Assembly: GCA_030622755.1 (NCBI GenBank)
Contig: JAUXFT010000005.1
Location: 1-64,000, forward strand
Source of the DNA: Aestuariirhabdus sp.
GTDB taxonomy: Bacteria; Pseudomonadota; Gammaproteobacteria; Pseudomonadales; Aestuariirhabdaceae
DNA length: 64,000 bases
Reading direction: 5' to 3'
Shown here: one piece after another, positions 45,664 through 54,817 of the stretch
Position numbering within the stretch: position 1 is the first letter of the stretch
Layout: each line of letters opens with the position of its first letter
The notes under the pieces: model-generated
Told to the model about the DNA's origin: nothing
Database searches by the model: none
What the model saw: the letters and a program-made list of their open reading frames with translations, nothing else
Position numbers and translations under genes: made by a program

Positions 45664-47089
45664 GGTTTGGATACCGCGCTTCTAGCGCACATTTTAATTT
45701 GTGATGGATGCCGCCAAAGCCACCATTACTCATCACCAGTATATGATCTCCAGGCCGGCTATCCAGCATCAACTGATGCACTAACGAATCAACATCGGAA
45801 GCAATCTGTGCAGGTATAGCGCTGTCTTGAATAACATCAGCCAGTTCCCAATCCACTCCCTCAGGCTGAAACCAATAGGCTCTGTCTGCAAGTATCGTGG
45901 ACGGTGCCAGCCGTGGACGATGCACGCCTAGCCGCATGGTATTGGAGCGGGGTTCGATCACAGCAAGTATGCGTTCTTTATCGCTGATATTGGCCCGCAG
46001 CCCTTTAAGCGTAGTCTCGATCGCCGTTGGATGATGGGCAAAGTCGTCATAGACATGCACCCCGTTAATACAGCATACCCGCTCCATCCGGCGCTTAATG
46101 CCTTTAAACTGCCCTAATGCTTGTGCCGCAATTTCCGGCACCACACCGACATGACGAGCTGCCGCAATCGCAGCCAGTGCATTGGCCATATTGTGCTCGC
46201 CCAGTAAATCCCATTGCACCTCTGCGACCTGTTCCCCCTCAAATAACACCTTAAAAGAGCAGCTATCATCACGCAGGGCAACTGCGCGCCAGGGTTCACT
46301 TTCCTCATTGCAGTATTGTTCATCGGCCGACCCGGAGCTCTCACTCTCGCTTCTCGCACCAATTGACATAGCTTGCTGCTGACTCCAGCAACCCATCGCC
46401 AGCACTTCATCCATAGCCGGCTCATTTGCAGGATGCAGGATCAAACCTGTTGCGGGTATGGTGCGAACAAGGTGATGAAACTGACGTTGAATCGCGGCCA
46501 GATCATCAAAAATATCTGCGTGATCGAACTCCAGATTATTCAAAATCGCGGTACGCGGCTGATAATGCACAAACTTCGAGCGCTTATCGAAAAAGGCGCT
46601 ATCGTACTCATCGGCCTCAATTACAAAAAAAGGGGTATCCCCGAGACGCGCAGACAAGCCAAAATTTCCAGGCACACCGCCAATCAAATATCCCGGCGAC
46701 ATACCAGCGAATTCAAGAATCCATGCCAACATACTGCTGGTTGAGGTTTTGCCATGAGTTCCCGCTACTGCCAGCACCCATCGCCCTTGCAACACATTCT
46801 CTGCCAGCCATTGCGGGCCTGATCGATAAGGTAATCCTTTATCGAGCATATACTCGACCGCGGCATTACCACGAGACATGGCATTACCAACTACCACCAT
46901 ATCCGGCGCCGGCTGCAACTGCTCCGGGTCATAGCCTTGCCATAATTCTATTCCCTGCTCTTCAAGCTGGGTACTCATGGGGGGATACACATTTTGGTCA
47001 GAACCGGTAACCCGATGCCCCATAGACTTGGCCAACACCGCAAGAGAACCCATAAAGGTGCCACAAATGCCAAGAATGTGAATATGCAT
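45653..47089 (-). CDS. mpl: UDP-N-acetylmuramate:L-alanyl-gamma-D-glutamyl-meso-diaminopimelate ligase
   Basis: MHIHILGICGTFMGSLAVLAKSMGHRVTGSDQNVYPPMSTQLE and AGTHGKTSTSSM; start at ATG 47089. Confidence 0.96.
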   Translation of the reverse strand: MHIHILGICGTFMGSLAVLAKSMGHRVTGSDQNVYPPMSTQLEEQGIELWQGYDPEQLQPAPDMVVVGNAMSRGNAAVEYMLDKGLPYRSGPQWLAENVLQGRWVLAVAGTHGKTSTSSMLAWILEFAGMSPGYLIGGVPGNFGLSARLGDTPFFVIEADEYDSAFFDKRSKFVHYQPRTAILNNLEFDHADIFDDLAAIQRQFHHLVRTIPATGLILHPANEPAMDEVLAMGCWSQQQAMSIGARSESESSGSADEQYCNEESEPWRAVALRDDSCSFKVLFEGEQVAEVQWDLLGEHNMANALAAIAAARHVGVVPEIAAQALGQFKGIKRRMERVCCINGVHVYDDFAHHPTAIETTLKGLRANISDKERILAVIEPRSNTMRLGVHRPRLAPSTILADRAYWFQPEGVDWELADVIQDSAIPAQIASDVDSLVHQLMLDSRPGDHILVMSNGGFGGIHHKLKCALEARYPNHDE

Positions 47090-47277
47090 TCTATTGTCCA
47101 CTATCATTTAAAAGAGCAAGACTAACATGCTGCCTCAACTCCGCCCAACGGGATTCACAACGATATAACCGGAGACGGGAATACATAAAGGATTACGGTA
47201 AGTACGGCCATGCAAAGCCTGTAAATTTCGAGTATTATTCGCCCCCATATTTAGCTAACACTGCAGGAGTCTCCCTG

Positions 47278-48543
47278 ATGTCGCCCAAGAACGCTTTTTA
47301 CGCCCAGTCCGGTGGCGTAACAGCCGTAATAAATGCCTCGGCCTGTGGCCTGATCGAAACCGCCCGTGAACACGCGGATAAAATCGGCAAGGTTTACGCT
47401 GGCCACAACGGCATTGTTGGTGCGCTTCGTGAAGAGCTGGTCGACACCAGCCTGGAAGACCCACAAGATATCGCGGCACTCAAGCATACGCCTGCAGGTG
47501 CTTTCGGCTCCTGTCGTTATAAGTTACATAACCTCGAAGAAAACAAGGCAGAGTACGAGCGCCTGATCGAGGTCTTTAAAGCCCATGATATCGGCTATTT
47601 TTTCTATAATGGTGGTGGCGACTCACAGGATACCGCCTATAAAGTTTCTCAAATGGGCGAGAAGATGGGTTACCCGATTACCTGTATCGGTATCCCTAAA
47701 ACCGTTGATAACGATCTTCCCTATACAGACAACTGCCCAGGCTTTGGCTCTGTAGCCAAGTACGTAGCCGTTTCTATTAAAGAGGCCGCGCTGGACATCG
47801 CCTCTATGTGCAATTCATCTACCAAAGTTTTTATCATGGAAGTTATGGGTCGCCATGCTGGCTGGATTGCCGCTGCGGGTGGACTTGCCGCCGAGAAAGA
47901 GGGTGACGCTCCACATATCATACTGTTTCCTGAGATAGCTTTCGATCGCGAGCGTTTCCTGGCTCGGGTTGAAGAGTGCGTAACGGAATACGGATATTGC
48001 GTGATTGTTGCCTCCGAAGGAGCGCAATATGAAGACGGTCGCTTCCTGGCAGACTCTGGCAACAAGGACGCGTTTGGCCACACCCAGTTAGGCGGTGTTG
48101 CACCAACACTGGCAACCATGATCAAGCACTCCCTGGGATACAAATATCACTGGGCTGTCGCCGATTACCTGCAACGCTCTGCACGTCATATCTCTTCCGC
48201 AACCGATGTTGAACAGGCTTATGCCATGGGTAAGGCTGCTGTAGAGTTCGCCGTCGCCGGTAAAAATGCGGTAATGCCCATTATCGTTCGTGATAGCGGC
48301 CCCGAATACAGCTGGTCCGTCGGTGAAGCGCCTTTGAGCCAGGTTGCGAATCAGGAAAAAAAGATGCCGATTCACTTCATCAGTGACAACGGCTACTGCA
48401 TTACAGACTCTTGTCGTGATTACTTGTCTCCACTGATTCAGGGTGAAGATTATCCTCCCTATAAGAACGGTCTTCCCCACTACGTGACATTAAAAAATCA
48501 GCTGGTCGAAAAGAAACTGAATACTGAATTTACTTTCGACTAA
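47278..48543 (+). CDS. pfp: phosphofructokinase, probably pyrophosphate-dependent
   Basis: YNGGGDSQDTAYK, GIPKTVDNDLPYTDNCPGFGS, MEVMGRHAGWIAA. Confidence 0.88.
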   Translation: MSPKNAFYAQSGGVTAVINASACGLIETAREHADKIGKVYAGHNGIVGALREELVDTSLEDPQDIAALKHTPAGAFGSCRYKLHNLEENKAEYERLIEVFKAHDIGYFFYNGGGDSQDTAYKVSQMGEKMGYPITCIGIPKTVDNDLPYTDNCPGFGSVAKYVAVSIKEAALDIASMCNSSTKVFIMEVMGRHAGWIAAAGGLAAEKEGDAPHIILFPEIAFDRERFLARVEECVTEYGYCVIVASEGAQYEDGRFLADSGNKDAFGHTQLGGVAPTLATMIKHSLGYKYHWAVADYLQRSARHISSATDVEQAYAMGKAAVEFAVAGKNAVMPIIVRDSGPEYSWSVGEAPLSQVANQEKKMPIHFISDNGYCITDSCRDYLSPLIQGEDYPPYKNGLPHYVTLKNQLVEKKLNTEFTFD

Positions 48544-48550
48544 GAAACAG

Positions 48551-48582
48551 AACAGGACTTTGAGTTCCATCAAAGTCCTGTT
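48551..48582. terminator. hairpin between convergent pfp and amidohydrolase genes, possible bidirectional terminator
   Basis: AACAGGACTTTGA-GTTCCA-TCAAAGTCCTGTT, 13-bp perfect arms. Confidence 0.7.
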
Positions 48583-49336
48583 AATTACCAGGACTGTATC
48601 GCTCCAAAGCGTTTTTCCTTAATACTCTCGCAGCACCCTCTTCACCCAAAGCATCCATAATCAAGGCTACGTCGCTATCACCAAACCGACGTGGTGCTCG
48701 GGTACCTGGAAGATCACTACCAAACATCAGGGCAGCAGGATTTACACGATAGATCTGCTTCAGCGCTGCCGGCACATCAAGATCACACCGCCCAAACCCA
48801 CAAGCCTTAACCCAACCTCCCTGCTCAACCACTCGCAGCAACCAGGGTAAACCTGCCTGCGACAACCCCAGGTGATCAATACAGAATTTCGGGATTTCGC
48901 AAAGCACAGGATACAGCTCCTGCAATTGCAATGAATCAACATACAATTCGACATGCCAGCCACAGATTTCATGGACTCGCCACGCCATACGCTGCAACTG
49001 GTCCACCCCTTCGGAGCCACCTCGTCGAACATTGAAGCGCAAGGCCCTGACCCCAAGATCATGAAGCCGAATGATCTCTTCATCGGTCACCTCAACCGGC
49101 AACTGGGTCACACCCACGAAATGATCGCCGAGGCGCTCAAGGGCCGCTAGTAAATACCCTTGATCAAAGGCCTGAAAGGAGCCAGAAACGACTGCCCCTC
49201 CAACCAACTGATAGGCTGTCATTTCCGCCAGATACTGCTCGCAACCATAGGGGTTCGGCAAATACCCCTGGCTTGCCACTAAGGGATATCGAGGATCAAT
49301 AATATGAAAGTGTGCATCAAATATTTCCACTGGCAT
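48581..49336 (-). CDS. amidohydrolase-2 family metal-dependent hydrolase
   Basis: MPVEIFDAHFHIIDPRYP, CIDHLG, ALMFGSDLPGTRAP. Confidence 0.83.
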   Translation of the reverse strand: MPVEIFDAHFHIIDPRYPLVASQGYLPNPYGCEQYLAEMTAYQLVGGAVVSGSFQAFDQGYLLAALERLGDHFVGVTQLPVEVTDEEIIRLHDLGVRALRFNVRRGGSEGVDQLQRMAWRVHEICGWHVELYVDSLQLQELYPVLCEIPKFCIDHLGLSQAGLPWLLRVVEQGGWVKACGFGRCDLDVPAALKQIYRVNPAALMFGSDLPGTRAPRRFGDSDVALIMDALGEEGAARVLRKNALERYSPGN

Positions 49337-49373
49337 TGACGTATTTCCACTGGAGATTTGAATTTAGCTCAGC

Positions 49374-49997
49374 TCAATCTTGCTGACGGTAGACCAACTT
49401 CCAGTATCCACCTACATCATCTTCGAGTGACCAGAGTTCAGGCATTGATGCAGGCAACCAGGAAACATCGGCCTTGACCGGTTGCAACAGCAATGACTGT
49501 GATGGGGCAAACGATAACGCAGCTATATGATTCACATTAAAGAGCGATGGTGTTGCTACCGAATAAAAACTTCGCAGTTGCTCAGAAATCCCGCAATGTT
49601 TCTGCTGCTTGCTCAGGAACACAGTATACAAAGGGGATTGGACAAAACTTTCTCCTTCTTGATGGTAGCTCCACTGTTGCCGTAAAAAACGCTGAGAATC
49701 TACCAGTAATCGAGAGACTTCATTGCATAAGAGCGAGTTGGTATATGACGTTGAAAGATCATGGCAATGCTCCTGTGTAGCCTCAATATCTTCCACAAAC
49801 CGGATAGCCAACAGAGGTTGATGAGCCCGCTGCCAACGATCAGATAATGAATAAAATGCCTCGGCGACTCTTTGCTGGTATAGGTTACAAAGAGCAGGAT
49901 TCGCATCATCATTAGCATTAAATTGCACGGATACCTGTGCTAAAAATAATGCCAGCAACAATAAAATCCCGATACGACCTCTTTGTATCACGAACAC
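49374..49997 (-). CDS. hypothetical protein with N-terminal signal-like segment
   Basis: 207-aa ORF with hydrophobic N-terminus; no family recognised. Confidence 0.6.
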   Translation of the reverse strand: MFVIQRGRIGILLLLALFLAQVSVQFNANDDANPALCNLYQQRVAEAFYSLSDRWQRAHQPLLAIRFVEDIEATQEHCHDLSTSYTNSLLCNEVSRLLVDSQRFLRQQWSYHQEGESFVQSPLYTVFLSKQQKHCGISEQLRSFYSVATPSLFNVNHIAALSFAPSQSLLLQPVKADVSWLPASMPELWSLEDDVGGYWKLVYRQQD

Positions 49998-50287
49998 CCC
50001 CTTGAATTTTTACCGTACACCGTCAATTTCAGCAACATGCCATCTCATAGTAAACTCGATACGTAACCATATATTTGACGCAACACACAGTTTCAGAATT
50101 TGTACACAGAACAGGTCTCATAGCAACAGCAAGTATGCCCCAACAGGTTTTGGGTTTAGTTTTAAATCGACCAAACATTCCGAACCAATAGGTTTACGTG
50201 GAGGATACACCAGACACTCCCAGCAACAGGAACTCCTCCTCTCTCTGCCCACCTATCAATTCATCTGGCTGCCCTTTCCCGCAACCC

Positions 50288-50776
50288 TTAAGATTCATAC
50301 TTACTTAGCCAGTCTTCTGCCTCGGTTAGCTGCAGCTCGCTATAAACCCGAATGCCGTTTCTAGTGAGTAACGCTGCCGTCACACCCTGCCCAGCAACCA
50401 ACATTCCTGTAAAACGACCATCGTAACAACGCTCATTGCCACATGAGGGGCTTCGAGATTTCAAGATCGCCAAACGGATATTATGCTGTTCACAAAGCGC
50501 TAGTGCTCTGGACGCTCCCTGAAGAAAATACCTGCTCACAGATATACCACTGGAGGCGATAACTTCCGCACTCCCATCCAGTACCGCCAACCCCTGCCCC
50601 CCTTCGATCTCTGCCGGAAGGCGAGGTACCGACAATCCGCCTGCCATTTCAGGACAAATAGCTACCACACGAGCCTGTTGCTGCCAACGAGACAACGCGC
50701 CTTCTACCCGGCAATCCGTTCCGTCATATCGCACTGCCTCGCCCAACAGACACGAGCTCACCAATATTTTTTCCAT
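50288..50776 (-). CDS. DUF523 family protein
   Basis: ILVSSCLLGEAVRYDG, CPEMAGGLSVPRLPAEI, AILKSRSPSCG; start at ATG 50776. Confidence 0.9.
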   Translation of the reverse strand: MEKILVSSCLLGEAVRYDGTDCRVEGALSRWQQQARVVAICPEMAGGLSVPRLPAEIEGGQGLAVLDGSAEVIASSGISVSRYFLQGASRALALCEQHNIRLAILKSRSPSCGNERCYDGRFTGMLVAGQGVTAALLTRNGIRVYSELQLTEAEDWLSKYES

Positions 50777-50908
50777 CTGTAAAAGCCCCTGAAACGAAAC
50801 CTGCACCGCTCCGTACTACCACTCGTAATTTGTGGAATGCTTAGCTGCTGACAGCTACCTCACACATAAACTATTAATAGAACGGCAACAGGCATCAACA
50901 TTCTTCAA

Positions 50909-50939
50909 GCAAAGAACTTTACTACCTGAAGTTCTTTGC
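50909..50939. other. inverted repeat in the divergent intergenic region
   Basis: GCAAAGAACTT-TACTACCTG-AAGTTCTTTGC, 11-bp perfect arms. Confidence 0.85.
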
Positions 50940-51207
50940 TCATAAAAGTTTTCTCTCATGATTTTTTCTCATAAAAACTACATACATCTTCCTAAAAGCC
51001 TTTATATATAACCAATTCTTACTTAAAACAAAATTCAAATTATTATTATTCATGATCACCCCATAGCAATACCCTATATCATCCGAGGCATGCCATCTAA
51101 ACGATAAGTGGTTATTTACGCCATTGTTTTCTCGTCTAAACTGAAGTGTGGTATTTCAAACCTGACGACCCTGCCTACGACTGAATCCCACTCAGGAGGC
51201 ATGAACT

Positions 51208-52821
51208 TTGACCAACCCTAACGCTGATTTTCTCTTTGCAGAAGAGCAAACTGGACACGCCCCACCATTAACGACTGATTCATTTCCACAACAAGCGTGG
51301 AAAGTATTAATCGTAGATGACGAAGCCGAAATACACAGCGTCACCCGGCTGGTACTATCAGATTACCAGTTTGCAGGTAGAAACCTTGACCTCCTCAGTG
51401 CTTTCTCCGGCCGAGAGGCCAGAGAAAAACTCCTCGAGCACCCCGATATTGCTGTCGCTTTAATCGATGTTGTTATGGAATCAGATCACTCAGGATTAGA
51501 GTTGGTCAAGATGATTCGCAATAAGCTTAATAATTCACAGGTGCGGTTAGTTTTACGTACTGGACAGCCAGGTCAAGCACCAGAAGAAACCATCATTTCC
51601 GATTATGATATCAATGATTACAAAGATAAAACCGAATTAACGGCCACCAAACTCAGGACGCTGATGTACTCCACCCTACGTGCTTACCGTGACATTAAAG
51701 CTCTCGAGGCCAGCCGCAAGGGTCTTGAACAAGTTATTCAATCTTCCGCCCATATTTTTGAAATTACTTCGCTGCAAAAATTCACTTCCGCCGTGCTGAT
51801 GCAGCTTACTTCTTTATTAGACCTCAGCGAACATGCTGCTTATTTCAAGGTTTCCAGCGGTTTTGCGGTAACCCGTGAAAGTGCCGGCTACCACGTATTA
51901 GCGGGCACAGGCAGCTACGAAAAACTGATCAATCAACATAATTGCCATGCAGAACTCGCCCAGGAGGTTCGAACATCTTTGGAACGTGCAATTACAGAGA
52001 AAAAAAATCAATATCACGACGATCATATGGTTGCTTATTTTGAAAGCAAAGGAGGCGAAGAGCACCTTCTATTTATTTCCAACGTGGGTCAGCTGGAGCG
52101 TTTGGATTATCAATTAATTGAAATTTTTTGTGCCAACGTTTCTATTGCATTTGAAAACACCCACCTTAAAGATGAACTTGAAAAGACTCAACAGGAAACG
52201 GTTTACATGCTCGGCGAAGCAGTAGAATCACGATCCAAGGAAACAGGAAATCATGTCAAACGCGTTGCAGAACTTTCTTACTTACTTGCTATAGCTGCAG
52301 GTATTGACGAAAAAGAAGCAGACATAATTAAAGCTGCAGCCCCACTCCACGATCTGGGAAAAATCGGTGTTCCCGACGTTATTTTAAATAAGCCGGGAAA
52401 ACACAGCCCTGAAGAGTGGAAACTAATGCAGCAGCATGTAGGAATCGGCCATGAAATGTTAAAAAGCTCCAATCGCCCCATCCTTAAAATGGCCGCCATC
52501 ATTGCACAGCAGCACCACGAACACTGGGACGGCGAAGGTTATCCTCGAGGGCTAAAACATAATGCAATCCACATCGCAGGGCGAATAACTGCAGTCGCCG
52601 ATGTATTTGACGCGCTAACCAGCGATCGCTGCTATAAAAAAGCCTGGGATATTACTCATGTGGTGGAACATTTTAAGGAGCAAAGAGGCAAACAATTCGA
52701 TCCTTCATTGGTCGATCTATTGTTAGTAAACCTGGAACAAGCGCTGTATATACGAGACCACCTAAAGGACAAGATAAATCTTCAAGGCCGGCACAAAGAA
52801 CTGCCTGAACACTTGCGCTAA
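51208..52821 (+). CDS. response regulator with REC, DUF3369-like and HD-GYP domains; TTG start
   Basis: VLIVDDEAEIHSVTRLVL; APLHDLGKIGVPD...HHEHWDGEGYPRGL; CAGGAGG 8-9 nt upstream of TTG 51208. Confidence 0.92.
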   Translation: MTNPNADFLFAEEQTGHAPPLTTDSFPQQAWKVLIVDDEAEIHSVTRLVLSDYQFAGRNLDLLSAFSGREAREKLLEHPDIAVALIDVVMESDHSGLELVKMIRNKLNNSQVRLVLRTGQPGQAPEETIISDYDINDYKDKTELTATKLRTLMYSTLRAYRDIKALEASRKGLEQVIQSSAHIFEITSLQKFTSAVLMQLTSLLDLSEHAAYFKVSSGFAVTRESAGYHVLAGTGSYEKLINQHNCHAELAQEVRTSLERAITEKKNQYHDDHMVAYFESKGGEEHLLFISNVGQLERLDYQLIEIFCANVSIAFENTHLKDELEKTQQETVYMLGEAVESRSKETGNHVKRVAELSYLLAIAAGIDEKEADIIKAAAPLHDLGKIGVPDVILNKPGKHSPEEWKLMQQHVGIGHEMLKSSNRPILKMAAIIAQQHHEHWDGEGYPRGLKHNAIHIAGRITAVADVFDALTSDRCYKKAWDITHVVEHFKEQRGKQFDPSLVDLLLVNLEQALYIRDHLKDKINLQGRHKELPEHLR

Positions 52822-52990
52822 CCACGCATTACTTCAGCAGATTTAAATTCAAAACGTGAAACTTAAATTTGGGGATTCACTACACGCATACCAAACAACC
52901 ACTGCGAGCACAAAAATGTTCTGACGACTAGCAAAAACCGAAGCCTGACACTAAAAGTATTTTGATAAATACTCACATTTAAAATCGTCA

Positions 52991-53770
52991 TCAACCACCT
53001 TTTTTAAACCAGCTCAATGTTTCACTAGTCATACGACTGGGACGATATTCGGCACCCACCCAACCTGAATACTTAATCTCATCGATATGGGAAAAGATAA
53101 CGGGTAGATCCAGCGTCCCGGAACCGGGCTCGCCCCGGCCCGGAGAATCGGCAAACTGAATATGACCAATATGCTGACCATATTCACTCAAATCAAACAG
53201 CAGATCCTCTTCCATCTCTGCCATATGATAAATATCGTACTGCATTTTTACAGAAGAATGATTAACCTCATTCAAGACTTTCAACATCTGTTCAGTAGAA
53301 TGCACGAGAAATCCCGGCATGTCCTTCGTGTTAATTCCCTCAAAGGTTGTCATCACACCCATTGCCGCAAATTGTTCCGCTGCATAATGCAGATTCTCAA
53401 TAAAAGTCCCCCAATACCTTCCCTGAATTTTTGGCTGCAGGCAACGTCCAGGCAAAACATTGACTACCGTTGCTCCCATCACATCTATGTAGCGTTGTGT
53501 TTGCATAATTTCTTCACGGAATTTCGATTCTTTACCAGGCACACAAGCAAGGCCTTCGCCCCCCACCATTAAATCGTCGGCGGCCACATTGATGAGTACA
53601 TTTTGAATCGGATACTTTCTGAGAAGCTGTTGCCATCGCTGTACTGACAATTCATAAGGAAACTGCACTTCAAACCCTTCGAAACCATTCAGAAGTGCGC
53701 ATTCCAGGCGCTGCTCCAGTGTCACCTCAGGGTAGAGCAAACTGATGTTGGCACAAAACCTTGGCATCAA
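52991..53770 (-). CDS. hydroxypyruvate isomerase-like TIM-barrel protein
   Basis: MPRFCANISLLYPEVTLEQRLECALLNGFEGFEVQFPYE and HIQFADSPGRGEPGSGTLD. Confidence 0.85.
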   Translation of the reverse strand: MMPRFCANISLLYPEVTLEQRLECALLNGFEGFEVQFPYELSVQRWQQLLRKYPIQNVLINVAADDLMVGGEGLACVPGKESKFREEIMQTQRYIDVMGATVVNVLPGRCLQPKIQGRYWGTFIENLHYAAEQFAAMGVMTTFEGINTKDMPGFLVHSTEQMLKVLNEVNHSSVKMQYDIYHMAEMEEDLLFDLSEYGQHIGHIQFADSPGRGEPGSGTLDLPVIFSHIDEIKYSGWVGAEYRPSRMTSETLSWFKKGG

Positions 53771-54645
53771 GTTTCCTCATGCTGATAAAGCTCAATGAGG
53801 GTCGACAGATCGCTATCGAGATATCCTTGGGCACCATGCAACCTCATCAATTGTGCAGCCGCGGCACTCATAGGAACGGCGCTCTTGCATTGATGCGATA
53901 ACTTAACCGCCGTATCGAGATCTTTAAGCAAGGTTTTTACGTGCCAGGCAATGGGCTCAAAAGTACGCCGAGCCATCTGGGGCACCAATATTCTCAATGG
54001 TTTAGAATCGGCAAAACCGCCGCTCAAAGCCTCCGGGATTTTATCTACCGCAACTCCCGACTGCTGAGCCAGTGCGGTCATTTCAGCAATAACCATGGCG
54101 TTGCACGCCACAATCATCTGATTGCAAACCTTAGTAACCTGGCCGCTGCCAACTGCTCCCATATGTGTTACCCGTTGACCAAGCTCTTGCAATACAGGTC
54201 GAGCCCGATCAACACAGGTTGCATCGCCACCAGCCATGATCGCCAGGGTGCCATCTCGAGCCCCTACAACCCCCCCGGAAACCGGGCAATCGACCCAATC
54301 TGCAGCGGACTTACTGTATAGCTCCTTTGCAAATTTCCTTGTTGCTTCGGGTTCAATACTGGATAGATCCAATAATAATTGACCTTCTCTGGCATACGAT
54401 GCGACCCCCTCCGATGAGAACACCACATCCTCTACTGCAGCGGTGTCGCTCAAGCACAACATTACAACATCCACACTCTGAACCAGCTCTGCGATTGACT
54501 GACTTGCAACGGCACCCGCTCGACCCAAGACGTCTGTTTTCTGAGAAGTACGGTTCCATACAACCACGTTATAACCGGCGGCAAGAAGGCGCGTCACCAT
54601 TTCATAACCCATCAAACCGATACCGATGAAACCGAGTGTTTCCAT
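53767..54645 (-). CDS. NAD(P)-dependent beta-hydroxyacid dehydrogenase (tartronate semialdehyde reductase / 3-hydroxyisobutyrate dehydrogenase family)
   Basis: LGFIGIGLMGYEMVTRLLAAGY and DCPVSGGVVGARDGTLAIMAGGD. Confidence 0.9.
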   Translation of the reverse strand: METLGFIGIGLMGYEMVTRLLAAGYNVVVWNRTSQKTDVLGRAGAVASQSIAELVQSVDVVMLCLSDTAAVEDVVFSSEGVASYAREGQLLLDLSSIEPEATRKFAKELYSKSAADWVDCPVSGGVVGARDGTLAIMAGGDATCVDRARPVLQELGQRVTHMGAVGSGQVTKVCNQMIVACNAMVIAEMTALAQQSGVAVDKIPEALSGGFADSKPLRILVPQMARRTFEPIAWHVKTLLKDLDTAVKLSHQCKSAVPMSAAAAQLMRLHGAQGYLDSDLSTLIELYQHEET

Positions 54646-54817
54646 TTTCTCTAATCCCTCTCAATCAAAGAATCTTAGTCACATAACCTTAATTACAGAA
54701 TCAACACCGCGGAATCAGCCACAGCAACCCGAGCCAACTCCATACCTGAAATCCAGCATCAACAACGAGAGGTAGTACAACAGTAAAAGTCACAGCGAGA
54801 AAAGGGAAACGTAGAAG

